From NCBI RefSeq assembly GCF_907164915.1, contig NC_061862.1:30273151-30337150 (forward strand): a stretch of 64,000 nucleotides of DNA, read 5' to 3'. Below, one piece after another: positions 20,180-30,939 of the stretch. The stretch is from Impatiens glandulifera (lineage: Eukaryota; Streptophyta; Magnoliopsida; Ericales; Balsaminaceae). How positions within the stretch are numbered: position 1 is the stretch's first letter; each line of letters begins with the position of its first letter. The notes beneath the pieces are model-generated. The model was not told where the DNA came from. It did not search any database and saw nothing but the letters and a program-made list of their open reading frames with translations. A program made the translations under genes and the position numbers.

Positions 20180-21260
20180 AATATCATCTCACTTGGGTCT
20201 TGTGTTGACACGACACAAGTACGAGACAACACGACCATAACACAATTATGAGTTTATACGATTCTAACACGGTCACAAGTTGACACAGACACAACACGAG
20301 TATAGACACGACACAAATACAAGTATACACACGAAACATTGAATAATTTGTTATTAGTACCTTTAAGCAACATGAATAAGTATATAATTATATTTGGTTG
20401 TTATTAGTTTTATTCGTACTAACATACATGCCAATCAAAATAACATTAATAATTAATAAGCTAGCCATAATTTCAAATCTTCCTATACATTTTTTTTTGA
20501 ATTTGTTTATACTTACAGGTATGGATGGATCTAGTCTAGCACTGCCAACTTGGCCTCGATCCACTCTAAAATTGTTTGTATATATATAAAATTTAGAAAA
20601 TATTACTTGTTAAATAGTTTTGTATGATGGGTTAAATAATCATTTTTAGTAAGAAAAAATTATTATTATAATATTTATTATAAAAAATAATTTAAAACAG
20701 AAAGAATTATGTCGATAATACTACAAAAATGAGTTGAATCAACATGAACTTACATGATTCAACACAAAATTGGTACGGAATGACACTATACAATATTATC
20801 TCACTCAGGTTTTGTGTTGACATGACATAAGCACGAGACGACACGATCATAACACGATTATGAGTTTATACGATCATAACACGGTTACGATTCGACACGA
20901 GCACAACACGAGTATAGACACGACACAAGTATAGACACAACACAAGTACAAGTATACACACGAAATATTGGATATTTTGTTATTAGTACCTTTAAGCATA
21001 ATGAATAAGTATATAATTATATTTAGTTGTTATTAATTTTATTCGTGCTAAATACTTAGCTCAATTAGAATAGGCATGCCAAACAAAATAACATTAATAA
21101 TTAATAAGCTAGCCATAGTTTCAACTCTTCCTATACATTGTTTTTTGATTTTGTTTATACTTACAGGTATGGATGGATCAAGCCTAGCACTCTAAAATTA
21201 TTTGTATATATATAAAATTTAAAAAATTTGAATTCTTAAATAGTTTTGTATGATGGGTTA
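20180..21260. repeat. Further duplicated ALIS-exon/foldback units
   Basis: Foldback arms at 20180-20335 and 20738-20975 alternate with ALIS GGARL-type exons (minus strand, about 20555-20515 and 21190-21160), all inside the intron-like flank with GCATGCCAAACAAAATAACA. The exons are decayed. From 21260 to 21650 I see no known feature. Confidence 0.6.
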
Positions 21261-21654
21261 AATAATTAATTTTCGTAACTTTTTTTTATTAAAATATTTT
21301 TAGCTTAATTATGCATTAGTTTTCCATAAACTGGTTACTGATTAACTGGTGGAAATACTATATTAAGTAATCTTATATTTTGTCCATCTACACTTTTTAT
21401 AAGAAATTCGCTCTATCTATCATTCATTTCACCATCTTTGGAGTACAACAAGATCTCTTTTGTTAACTTTACTGATTATTAATAACAAAACTTTCTATAC
21501 CAAATTTGTAAAAAGAACTTTGTATCTTTGTGAGCTCATTTACATCACTAGATCCCGAAAATGAAACTAGTGTTTCCAGAACTTTTGAAGATATGTCTGT
21601 TTCATCATTTGTCGTCATTTTGGGTAGTGAAATATATCGCTCTTTTTTTTTATC

Positions 21655-21865
21655 TCACTTGAGTCTTGTAAGTGTTGACACAACACAAGTACGAGACGAC
21701 ACAATCATAACACGATTATGAGTTTATATAATTTTAACACGGTCACGAGTCGACACAGATACAACACGAGTATAGACACGACATGAGCACAAGTATACAC
21801 CCGAAAAACACAAGTATAGACACGACACGAGCACAAATATACACCCGAAACGTTGGTTACTTTTT
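21655..21865 (+). repeat. Foldback-family partial arm with internal tandem
   Basis: Left-arm words (GTTGACACAACACAAG, ACGAGTCGACACAG) end in two copies of an ~50-bp piece containing GTATAGACACGACA and AGTATACACCCGAAA. Confidence 0.65.
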
Positions 21866-22023
21866 TATTAGTAGCTTTAAGTAACATGAATGAGTATAGA
21901 AATATATTTGGTGCTTATTAGTTTTATTCATGCTAAATACTTTTAACATATTAAACTAATTTAAAGTATTTAATATTTTATTCAAATTAATAAAAAAGGT
22001 AATTAATGATCGATAACAATTTA

Positions 22024-22025
<2 letters not shown>

Positions 22026-22060
<35 letters not shown>
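22026..22060. repeat. (AT)n microsatellite
   Basis: A perfect TA run in otherwise AT-rich DNA; nothing else was recognised from 21900 to 22350. Confidence 0.9.
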
Positions 22061-22062
<2 letters not shown>

Positions 22063-22359
22063 TTTAATTAAAATAACTATTTTCTCTTCCTTTATTAACT
22101 AATTTCAAAATATATTACTAAACTTTTCCTCAGTTACTAATAGAATATTCAAAAATATAAAAAGTAAATTTAATTAAAAGATTTTTCTGATTATTAACTA
22201 AGATTCCTTCCCTTAATTAATGATTAATTGAATCATTTCAAAATATCTTTCTTAATTGTTATTTACTTAGCTAATTAATGATCTTATTAAAAACTAGCAT
22301 GCATCTCATGCATTTGGATGAGTAATAATATAAAAAATCGTAAAAAAAAATATTATGGT

Positions 22360-23467
22360 AAAAATACCTATAACATTTTTAATTTTATATTTAACCGTTT
22401 TAAATTTATGAACGGGTCAACCCACAATCTAACCTAAGTATCTATTTACACTCACATATATATCCAAATTAACCACAACTATCGACTCGACAATCCGGAC
22501 ACTTTAAAAATTAAGTATCATTATATATATATATAGTTTAGTTAGTTAAAAGTTGAGCTTATATTGTTAAAATGTCCCGCGTTCATCAAATTTGGTGTTA
22601 AATTTATAATATAAAGTGTTATTAGCCTAGTTAGTTAAATGTTGTATTTGTTTTGTTAGGTTGCAAGTTTGAACTATACCTATAACATTTTTAATTTTAT
22701 TTTTAACCGTTTTAAGTTTATTATCGAATCAACCCACAATCCGACCCAAATATCCATTTACTCTAACATATATATCCAAATTAACCACAACTCTCGACCT
22801 GGCAATCCAGACACTTTAAAAATTAAGCATCATTATATATATATAGAGAGATTAGTTAGTTAAAAATTTAAACTAATATTGTTAAAATGTCCCGCGTTCA
22901 TCAAATTTGGTGTTGAATTTATAATGTAAAGTGTTATTAACCTAGTTAGTTAAAAGGTTGTACTTGATTTGTTAGGTTGCAAGTTTGAACCATAACTATA
23001 ACATTTTTAATTTTATTTTTAACCGTTTTAAATTTATGGACGGGTCAACCCACAATCCGACCCAAGTATTCATTTACTCTCACATATATATCCAAATTAA
23101 CCACAGCTCTCGACCCGTCAATCCGAACACTTTAAAAACTAAGCATCATTTATTATATATATATATATAGATTAGTTAATTAAAAAGTTGAACTTATATT
23201 GTTAAAATGTCCCGCGTTTATCAAATTTGGTGTTGAATTTATAATAAAAAGTGTTATTAGCCTAGTAGGTTAAAGGGTTGTACTTGTTTTGTTAGGTTGT
23301 AAGTTCGAACCATACCTATAATATTTGTAATTTTATTTTTAAACGTTTTAAGTTTATGGGCGGGTCAACAGACAATCCGACCCAAGCATCCATTTACTCT
23401 CACATATATATCCAAATTAACCACAACTCTCGACCTGACAATCCAGACACTTTAAAAATTAAGCATC

Positions 23468-23505
<38 letters not shown>

Positions 23506-24440
23506 TTAGTTAGTTAAAAAGTTGAACTTATATTGTTTAAATGTCTCGCGTTCATCAAATTTGGTGTTGAATTTATAATATAAATTGTTCTTAGTCTAGT
23601 TGGTTAAAGGGTTGTACTTGTTTTGTTAGGTTGCAAGTTCGAACCATACCTATAACATTTTTAATTTTATTTTTAACCGTTTTTAGTTTATGGGCGGGTG
23701 AACCCACAATCCGACCCAAATATCCATTTACTCTAACATATATATCCAAATTAACCACAACTCTCGACCTGGCAATCCGGACACTTTAAAAATTAAGCAT
23801 CATTATATATATAGAGAGAGATTAGTTAGTTAAAAATTTAAACTAATATTGTTAAAATGTCCCGCGTTCATCAAATTTGGTATTGAATTTATAATATAAA
23901 GTGTTATTAACCTAGTTAGTTAAAAACTTGTACTTGATTTGTTAGGTTGCAAGTTTGAACCATAACTATAACATTTTTAATTTTATTTTTAACTGTTTTA
24001 AATTTATGGACGGGTCAACCTACAATCCGACCCAAGTATTCATTTACTCTCACATATATATCCAAATTAACCACTGCTCTCGACCCGTCAATCCGGACAC
24101 TTTAAAAACTAAGCATCATTAATTATATATATATATATAGATTAGTTAATTAAAAAGTTGAACTTATATTGTTAAAATGTCCCGCGTTCATTAAATTTGG
24201 TGTTGAATTAATAATATAAAGTGTTAATAGCCTAGTTGGTTAAATGGTCATACTTGTTTTTGTTATGTTGCTAATTCGAATCATACTTATAACATTTTTA
24301 ATTTTATTTTTAACCGTTTTAAGTTTATGGGCGGGTCAACCCACAATCCGACCCAAATATCCATTTACTCTCACATATATATTCAAATTAACCATAACTC
24401 TCGACCCAATAATTCGGAACCTTTAAAAATTAAGTATCAA
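22360..24440 (+). repeat. Tandem array of tRNA-related SINE-like units, ~320 bp each
   Basis: Seven bodies (starting TATAACATTTTTAATTTTAT near 22370, 22680, 22999, 23313, 23650, 23968, 24290) share the blocks CAACCCACAATCCGACCC, ACATATATATCCAAATTAAC and AATCCGGACACTTTAAAAA and end at TAAGCATCATT plus an (AT)n tail. Upstream of each body but the first lies a head with polymerase III boxes: TAGCCTAGTTGGTTAAAGG (A box) and GGTTGCAAGTTCGAACC (B box) about 35 bp later. Between the tail and the next head is a second block, TTAGTTAGTTAAAAAG ... CCCGCGTTCATCAAATTTGG, perhaps another decayed tRNA head. The order head-body-tail fits a tRNA-derived SINE; the tandem arrangement is unusual. Confidence 0.65.
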
Positions 24441-24466
24441 TATATAGATATCTCTCAACAAACATA

Positions 24467-24556
24467 TTAATAAACTTTTATTATTAAGTAACAAATTTAA
24501 TTAATAAACTTTTATTATTAAGTAACAAATTTAATTAATAAACTTTTATTATTAAT
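24467..24556. repeat. 35-bp tandem repeat, ~2.6 copies
   Basis: AATTAATAAACTTTTATTAT followed by TAAGTAACAAATTT is repeated; copy II of the duplication (35250-35310) has one unit fewer. Confidence 0.8.
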
Positions 24557-25206
24557 TAACGTATACAATTTACTTAAAATCTTAATTTAACAAATATTCT
24601 TCTAATTTCTCCTAATTTGATTATAAATAAGATTGAAATTATATGGTAAACCCATCTTCTTAATCACATCTTTCCATACCAGAGTTTTTCATACTTTTCC
24701 TATTGAAATCTCTTTATTTCTTCTAATGGAAAATTTTGCAGATTTTATAGGTAGGTTCAAGTATTATACCTATTGAAATCTCTTATTCCTATTATTTTAT
24801 TATTTTATATAGTCACTTCTTTTAATCTTAAATTAAAAATGTCTGAAATGAAAAATTCAATATTTTAATTAATTTAATAATATTTAAAATTAATATCTGA
24901 GGAATAAATTAAGATTATTACATATCTATAATTTAATATATTAAATAAAAAATAATTAAAATAAATATTATATTTTATTAACTAATATATTAATATATAT
25001 ATATATTTATATATTTATATTTATCTCTGTTTCCTATTTTAATTATTTTAAATATAATTATATTTTTATTTTATAATGTTTGAAAATAATATTACAAAAA
25101 TAATTAGATGAATTATAATTAAAAAAAGGAAAAAAATTTATTTACTTATAAGGAAAAAAAGATGAAAAAAATAATACGACTATATATTGAGAATAATAAT
25201 AATTAT

Positions 25207-25210
<4 letters not shown>

Positions 25211-25283
<73 letters not shown>
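25211..25283. repeat. (AT)n microsatellite, ~73 bp
   Basis: A perfect TA tract. The equivalent place in copy II is 36032-36098. The Ile-Tyr repeat frames across both are artefacts. Confidence 0.95.
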
Positions 25284-25286
<3 letters not shown>

Positions 25287-26174
25287 CTCTTTTCACTTTT
25301 ATTCTATAATTAATGTACATATATTCATATTTTATTTTATTATTATTTTTTTAATAAGTTTTATATTTTTGTTTTCACTGTAAATAATTTTTTTTAGTTA
25401 CTTAAAAGATCATTTTATTTTTATCTTATTGGGATATTTTTTAAATAAAAAATGTATTAAATTTTTTTAATTATATATATATATATATATATTAACATAT
25501 TTAATAACACTCAAAATTCAACTCCAAATATATTTAAAAACACAAGCCAAATATGTATTAAAAATTAACAATTAAACGAGAATGGAGAATGTAAAGGGAT
25601 ACTCATAAAAAATAATAATGAATTTCTTAAATCTTATTTAAATTAAGATAAGCATTGTAAAAAATATATAAAAAGTAAACAAATATATATCCTCCACAAT
25701 AATTTTTATTTGATGAAAAATTAAAATAATCATATTACTTAGAAAAGTTGTTTAATAATTTGTTGATGTATTTTTTTTATTAAAAAAAGTTTCCATCTAA
25801 ATAGTTATATTTTTAGACTAAATATATATATATTTTTTGTTTTTATTTTTTTAGATTTTGACAATTTTTAAAATTAATTGGGATATTATAATGAAAAAAT
25901 ATTAATTTTAAAATAAGTTTTTGTTTCTTAACAGATAAATTAGATAAATTGAAACATATGCAATGAGCAGGATTTTGTTTACAATATAATATTATTTAGA
26001 TAAAATATTAAAATAGTTAAACTAAGTTTATAAATTATTATAATTTTATATTCTTATACCATTTAATATAAATACAATTAATTTCTTTTATTTATATAAA
26101 TAAATGAATTATATTAATATAATATATTAAGAAACCGCGTTGTTACATTGATCCTAAGCTCTGTGAACCCAAAA

Positions 26175-26186
26175 CTATATAAATAG
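26175..26186 (+). promoter_or_regulatory. TATA box of an unrecognised transcription unit
   Basis: CTATATAAATAG is a near-ideal plant TATA box. It lies 50 bp before the small frame at 26225 and is conserved at 36977-36988 in the duplicate. Confidence 0.55.
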
Positions 26187-26224
26187 TGGCTTCATAATTA
26201 GGCATCTTGCTTATACCCAACGCA

Positions 26225-26317
26225 ATGCTGCCTGGTGATACGATCTTCTTTCTTCTTCTTCTTCCGATCTTTAGCTTGCTGATCGTATTTCTTATAATTG
26301 ATTCATCACTTGATTAG
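26225..26317 (+). CDS. Possible 30-residue hydrophobic peptide, unrecognised
   Basis: ATG to TAG, 30 codons: a short head (MLPGDTIF), then a strongly hydrophobic run of about 20 residues (LLLLPIFSLLIVFLIID type) and SSLD at the end. A TATA box precedes it at a spacing suited to a short leader. The duplicate at 37027-37116 keeps the frame with 29 codons; the indel is a whole codon within a CTT run and there are two substitutions. The third copy near 32240 lacks the ATG and is frameshifted. It could be a small membrane peptide, a short upstream frame of a longer spliced gene, or chance. Confidence 0.3.
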   Translation: MLPGDTIFFLLLLPIFSLLIVFLIIDSSLD

Positions 26318-26319
26318 GG

Positions 26320-26920
26320 TTAACTAAATAACTAACGGGAAGAGAATAATTTTGTTTAATTTTATGTTGGGATGATGGGCAGGCCTCTAGTTATAAAAAT
26401 ATTTAAATTATTCTCTCCTATTAAATTATGATTAGGATTTTAGGTAGGTGATGACTTGTTCTTATTTTCCTTAAGTATCCTTTCTGTTATATAACTGAGG
26501 AGTGACAGTACTAACCTGGATTATTTTTTCAATTTATTCACTTAGTAATTTGATTATGATTAGGAAAGTTTATAGGTAAACGACAATGTGTTCTTATTGG
26601 CGTATGGATTATTTTTTCTTGGAACACAGAGTAGTCAATGTTCAAGCCTAGCTAGATACTCAATTGTGTGTCTTTGGATTTATTCACCCTTGATATATTT
26701 GTTTGTGTTAAAAGATATGATATTTTCTTCATAGGATTATTTTTCTTTGGATCGTGGAGCGGTGAATATTCAACAGACAATTTATTTGGCTAATGGATGG
26801 ATGAAATATAAACTAACTATCTTATAATTTCTAGTTATTGGTGTTTTTTTAATTTCTTCCCCATTGATATATTTGTTTATGTGTTATGACTAAGAATAAT
26901 ACAATAATATTTGTCTATAA
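26320..26920 (+). repeat. Repeated transcript-like modules, copy I
   Basis: This region is built from related modules of 130-300 bp, each with a core like AGGTGATGACTTGTTCTTAT, then GGATTATTTTTTCTTGGA, a GTGGAGCGGTGAATATTCAA-like block and ATGGATGGATGAAATA. The family recurs at 32240-33405, 37100-37820, and 44960-46245 plus 47735-47960. No long open frame is shared. I cannot say whether it is non-coding RNA, decayed exons or a repeat. Confidence 0.5.
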
Positions 26921-27770
26921 GGCGATAACTTGTAATGCTCGATATTGAACTCGTCGAGCAATTGCAACACTATTCCTTGGAAGTGTCGACCGTTGTCTGA
27001 AATCAGAGCGTGATGTACTCCTTATCTAGAGATGATGCTAGTTTGGATGAACCTTTCCACTTGAGAGGATTTCAGAATTTTATAGAAATTGCTTCAACCC
27101 TGAAGTAGTGTACATCTACGAGTATGAACTCGTGTCCATTTGATGCATGAGGATATATTTTCTCATTAACATCGTGCCAATGTAAAGAAGGGCCAAGGAG
27201 ATGTCATCTTGTAGAGGAGCAAAATCGGTGTATGCTTTATGTTAGCATAAATTTGGCACTGATGACAAGTCCTAACATAACTCATACATTCTTGTTCAAG
27301 GTTTTGCCAATAATATCCTATGCGGAGTATTTTCTTGGCTAGATCCATTCCATTCATGTGTGGGCCACATGTCCATGCATGTACTTCTTCCATGATACTC
27401 TTGGATTCAAGAGTATTGATGCAGAATATGTTTTGACCGTCGAAAGATTGACGGTAAAGTCTGTTGACGATCCGAGCGTAGTTGGTGGAATATTGACGTA
27501 ACGCCTGTCGTTCCTTAGCTCAGAAGTGGTGTGGATATTCTTCATACTCAATTTATTTCTGAAGAGTATCGTACCATAGTTTAACATAATTCTCATAGGA
27601 TGTTACTACTACATTCTCAAAGCATGTCGTTGCTTTTGTTGAATTCAAAGGGATATGACTTTGATTCCGTCTAGAATTTGAGTCATGGTTGCTAAAGTAG
27701 CCAATGCGTCCGCGAAGCGATTGGCTTCTTGGAGCGTGAACAAATGATACTTCGAGGACTTTTGATGGAG
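26921..27770 (-). pseudogene. Ty3/gypsy RNase H-integrase fragment, copy I
   Basis: On the minus strand, from right to left: the end of RNase H (EANRFADALATLATM, about 27740-27690); the linker (YSTNYARIVNRLYRQSF); the integrase zinc-binding domain at 27393-27166 (HAWTCGPHMNGMDLAKKI with His pair, and YVRTCHQCQ with Cys pair); then the start of the integrase core (ASNGHEFILVDVHYF, ISDNGRHFQG, FNIEHYKLSPY) with several frame slips. The fragment is cut at about 26921, where the module family resumes. Integrase joins cDNA to the genome; this piece is only about 280 codons and is broken. It is duplicated at 33410-34235 and 37818-38665. Confidence 0.88.
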
Positions 27771-28045
27771 AAAAAAAATGAAAGATGGAGAGAAGATAAG
27801 AGAAGAGAAGAGAGAGAGGTTTGCCCGTTTAAAAATAGAAGGAGAAGATAGAGGAGTTTGGCCATTTGAAAATAGAAGGAGAAAACATTGAAGTTTTGCT
27901 TAAGAATAGAAGGAGGAGAAAATAAGAATGGAATGAGAAGACTCTGATAAGTTTAGATGTATAAAGGGTTTGAGAATAAAAAATGGTGCACCAAACTAAA
28001 AAAATTATGATTTGATTTGTTATATATATATATATATATTTCATA
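27771..28045. repeat. Purine-rich GAAGGAGAA modules
   Basis: Repeats of an ~50-bp piece (AATAGAAGGAGAAGATAGAG with GAGTTTGGCCATTTGAA) adjoin the gypsy fragment in all three copies (also 34236-34560 and 38666-38900); the copy number varies. Confidence 0.7.
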
Positions 28046-28049
28046 TTAT

Positions 28050-28407
28050 AATATATATAATATAATTTATATATTATAATATAATATAAATATTTTTTAA
28101 TAGTATATATTTATAAGATATATCTTAATAATAATAAGATATATCTTATTCTTAATAAGTATTAAGATATATCTTAATATTTTAATAATTATTAAGATAT
28201 ATCTTAATATCTTATTCTTAATATCTTAATAATTATTAAAATATATCTTAATATCTTAATTAATATATCTATCAGATATATATAAAACCATAATCACCTT
28301 ATAATATATTATATATTATAATATATATATATATATATTATAATATATAATATATTATAAGGTGATTATGCTTTTATATATATCTTATAGATAAAACCAT
28401 AATCACC

Positions 28408-28462
<55 letters not shown>

Positions 28463-28490
28463 ATATATTTATATATATTTATTAGATAGA
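28050..28490. repeat. AT-rich palindrome cluster with CCATAATCACCTTAT arms
   Basis: AAACCATAATCACCTTATAA at 28285-28304 faces TTATAAGGTGATTATGCTTT at 28355-28374 around an all-AT centre, a hairpin of about 95 bp. A third arm copy follows at 28392-28412, and many AAGATATATCTT palindromes lie at 28110-28260. The counterpart is 39000-39340. Confidence 0.8.
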
Positions 28491-28703
28491 GTGACCCTTT
28501 TAAGGAATTCTTTTTACTACATCAAACTATAATCATCTAAAAAAAATGACAAAAAATGTTTCTCTTACTTTGACTTTTTTGTTTATTGTTATTATGACAG
28601 GTTATTCTCTCTATTCAAAATTGTTAATTACTTAATAATCTTTAGTTATAATATATATTAATGGTATTTTTAATCATTATAAATATTTAATATTTTGTAT
28701 GTA

Positions 28704-28900
28704 AATGAATGTACGATTACATTGATTTTGGCATCGAATAATGTATCCGGAGCAACTCAGACAGGAACAATGAAAATAAGTTGTAAAGTAGCTTGTATTC
28801 TTAAGTGCGGATTTTTTTTTAAAAGGTCTGACGATGGAAATTGCATTTGTTGAATTTTTAAGTTATATCAAGGGAAAAAATAATAATAATTTGTAATGAA
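28704..28900 (+). pseudogene. Small Cys-containing frame, copy I
   Basis: The frame reads ITLILASNNVSGATQ, TGTMKISCKVACILKCG and then hits a T-run frame change. The duplicate at 39520-39723 is open for 67 codons with the same core (ISCKVACILNCG). The CxxxCxxxC spacing resembles small cysteine-rich peptides, but there are too few cysteines to name a family and no clear start in this copy. Confidence 0.25.
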
Positions 28901-29520
28901 AATATTTTATGATCTTTAGAAATAATTGAGATGTTATGGATGTTTGGTTATTTTATTAATAATAAAATAAAATATTTAACCACACATTTTAGTTTTTAAT
29001 CATTAGTATTAGTATGGATGAGTGAATATTTAAAAATTAAAAACTTTAAATAAAAAAATGTCAAGATCAAATAACTAAAGATAAACCAAATAAATCCAAA
29101 ATTGATGGTCTGGAAGGTATTTGAGTATAAAAAAAATTAGTGGGAAAGATCGAAAGGTTATAGAGATAATATATTTTTGTACTTAGAAATATCTACATTA
29201 AGGATTTCTCGAACTTCTCGGTTTTTTTTTAAAACACAGCACACACTTCTTTTTATCGGTAATTTTAAATATATAAGTCTCATATATATTTCACTTTGTA
29301 AATCAAGATTCTGCAGTATACTTTTTTTAATATTCTTGAAACCAATAAATCATTGAATTAGTGAAACTAAGGTTGAATTCGGAATCTATATTTTTTAAAT
29401 TTATTAATCTTAGTCCGAAATCTCTATTGCTTAAATTTATTATTGTTTTGTTCAATTTTTGTTTTGTACAGGTTGTTTAATTTCAGATCATTCGAGATAG
29501 ATAAGATGATTACTTTATTT

Positions 29521-29671
29521 TCTATATAGAGACTACTAATTTACGTTTCATGTAAATAAGCGTGTACTAGATCAACCTGAAAAGATTTCAAAAATTATAT
29601 ATAGAGACTACTCACATATGTTCCATGTAAATAAGCGTGTACTAGATCAACCTAAAAAGATTTCAAAAATT
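29521..29671. repeat. 75-bp tandem duplication
   Basis: ATATAGAGACTACT ... GTGTACTAGATCAACCT ... GATTTCAAAAATTA is repeated twice. Copy II (near 40290) has none, so either it arose after the segmental duplication or it was lost there. Confidence 0.85.
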
Positions 29672-30599
29672 AAAATTAATTTCCCAAATAATTGAATTTT
29701 ATTTTAGAATTATATAAACATAAATTATATATATATTGTTGTTTTTATTTTTAAAACCAATTAATAATTACAATTGTAATGAGAAAATAAATAAATAAAT
29801 GAACCAAACAAGTCCTAGCAAAAATATTTTTTTTTCAAATTTTATTTTCTAAATGTTTAGATTTTTTGGGATCATTTAAATACAAATGTAATAAGAAAAT
29901 AAACAGTGGTATTAAAAAGGTCATAAGCAAAAATATATTTTTGGTTTTTATTGAAAATATTATCTTCAAATATTTTATATATTTTGTTAGATTTTAATTA
30001 AAGCATTTAAAATGAAAGGAAAAAAACAGAAAATGTAATCCAATATCAGATAACTATTGAGATGGCGGTTGAGTAAAAAATATACTATGGGTTTAAATTC
30101 ATGTGGAACTTGGCTGAGTTGCTAAAGAGGTGTCGATGAAAAGGATGGGAAATAGTTCTTTTGTTCAACTCTTAGGAACTATATATTTTGTGGGTTATTG
30201 ATTCAACAAAACATAGTGTTGGTATGGCTGTTAGTTGTGTATACTTGGGCAATTTTAGGTTGGGTTCTGTTTTTGAACCTCATGTTAGACCTTTTATTTT
30301 TTTATCAATCACAAAAGCTAAAATTTTCAAACAATCTATGACACAATTAAACTTTTTTTTCTTCACGAAATCTACCTAGAACATGTCTTATTCTTTAGGA
30401 ACAAGTAGAAATATCAAATGATTTAAAAACAGGACCTGCAACACTAAATTATATTGTGGTAAGAATGAACAAGAAACACACATCAAAATAGGGAAAGAAA
30501 TTGTCCAACAAATACGAAAAAAATCCTCTAATCGGTCCATTGTGAGTACAAAAAAATAAACTTTGATATCCTTTAATCGATCCATCTAGCTAGTTTGTG

Positions 30600-30830
30600 A
30601 AGCTCTTGGAGGTAGTTCCATGACAAGTTACATGGATCTCCATGACTCCTACATTTTGTTAAAGAAACGTAAATATTTTTAAAAAATGTAGTAAGTAAAT
30701 TAATATAAAAAAAGGATTGACATTAACTTGAAAAAATGAATAATAATGAAAACTAGAGCAATGAGAAAGCATGCACGCGTGCCAAACAAAATACAATAAT
30801 TAAGATAACAATTCTATATATTAAAAACAA
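30600..30830 (-). pseudogene. ALIS-like pseudogene tail fragment
   Basis: On the minus strand the last-exon block HGDPCNLSWNY (about 30650-30615), matching the conserved GDPSYLSWNR tail of ALIS proteins, is preceded by the intron piece also seen at 660-780 and by GAATGAGAAAGCATG-type sequence. The exon with the second membrane helix is deleted. Confidence 0.65.
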
Positions 30831-30939
30831 CATACAATACTCTACATGCCTTACTAACGGTTGAGTATCCCAGCATTATGCCTATATCGGACTTAGTGTC
30901 AAAAGCGGTCAAATAATGTTTGCTATTTATGTGAATGTA

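Larger units (their letters stand above)
24240..30830. repeat. Segmental duplication, copy I
   Basis: The order of landmarks here repeats at 34690-41200: SINE-like unit, 35-bp tandem, long (AT)n, a TATA-containing leader, gypsy RNase H-integrase fragment, AT palindrome, a small Cys-containing frame, ALIS tail. Offsets between landmarks are about 10.8 kb at the left and 10.4 kb at the right, the difference being small indels. Stretches of several hundred bases are almost identical, so the duplication is recent compared with most repeats here. Confidence 0.85.

Noticed and set aside
22620..22680. Genuine tRNA gene in the SINE-like head
   Set aside because: Only the A- and B-box words match; an acceptor stem and anticodon arm cannot be drawn.
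25162..25383. Ile-Tyr repeat frames here and at 35977-36195 and near 19301
   Set aside because: Translations of (AT)n microsatellites.
26445..26515. Box C/D snoRNA (GTGATGA ... CTGA)
   Set aside because: The C-box match is lost in the duplicates (GAGATGA, GTGACAA), the D box changes to CCGA, and no terminal stem is conserved.
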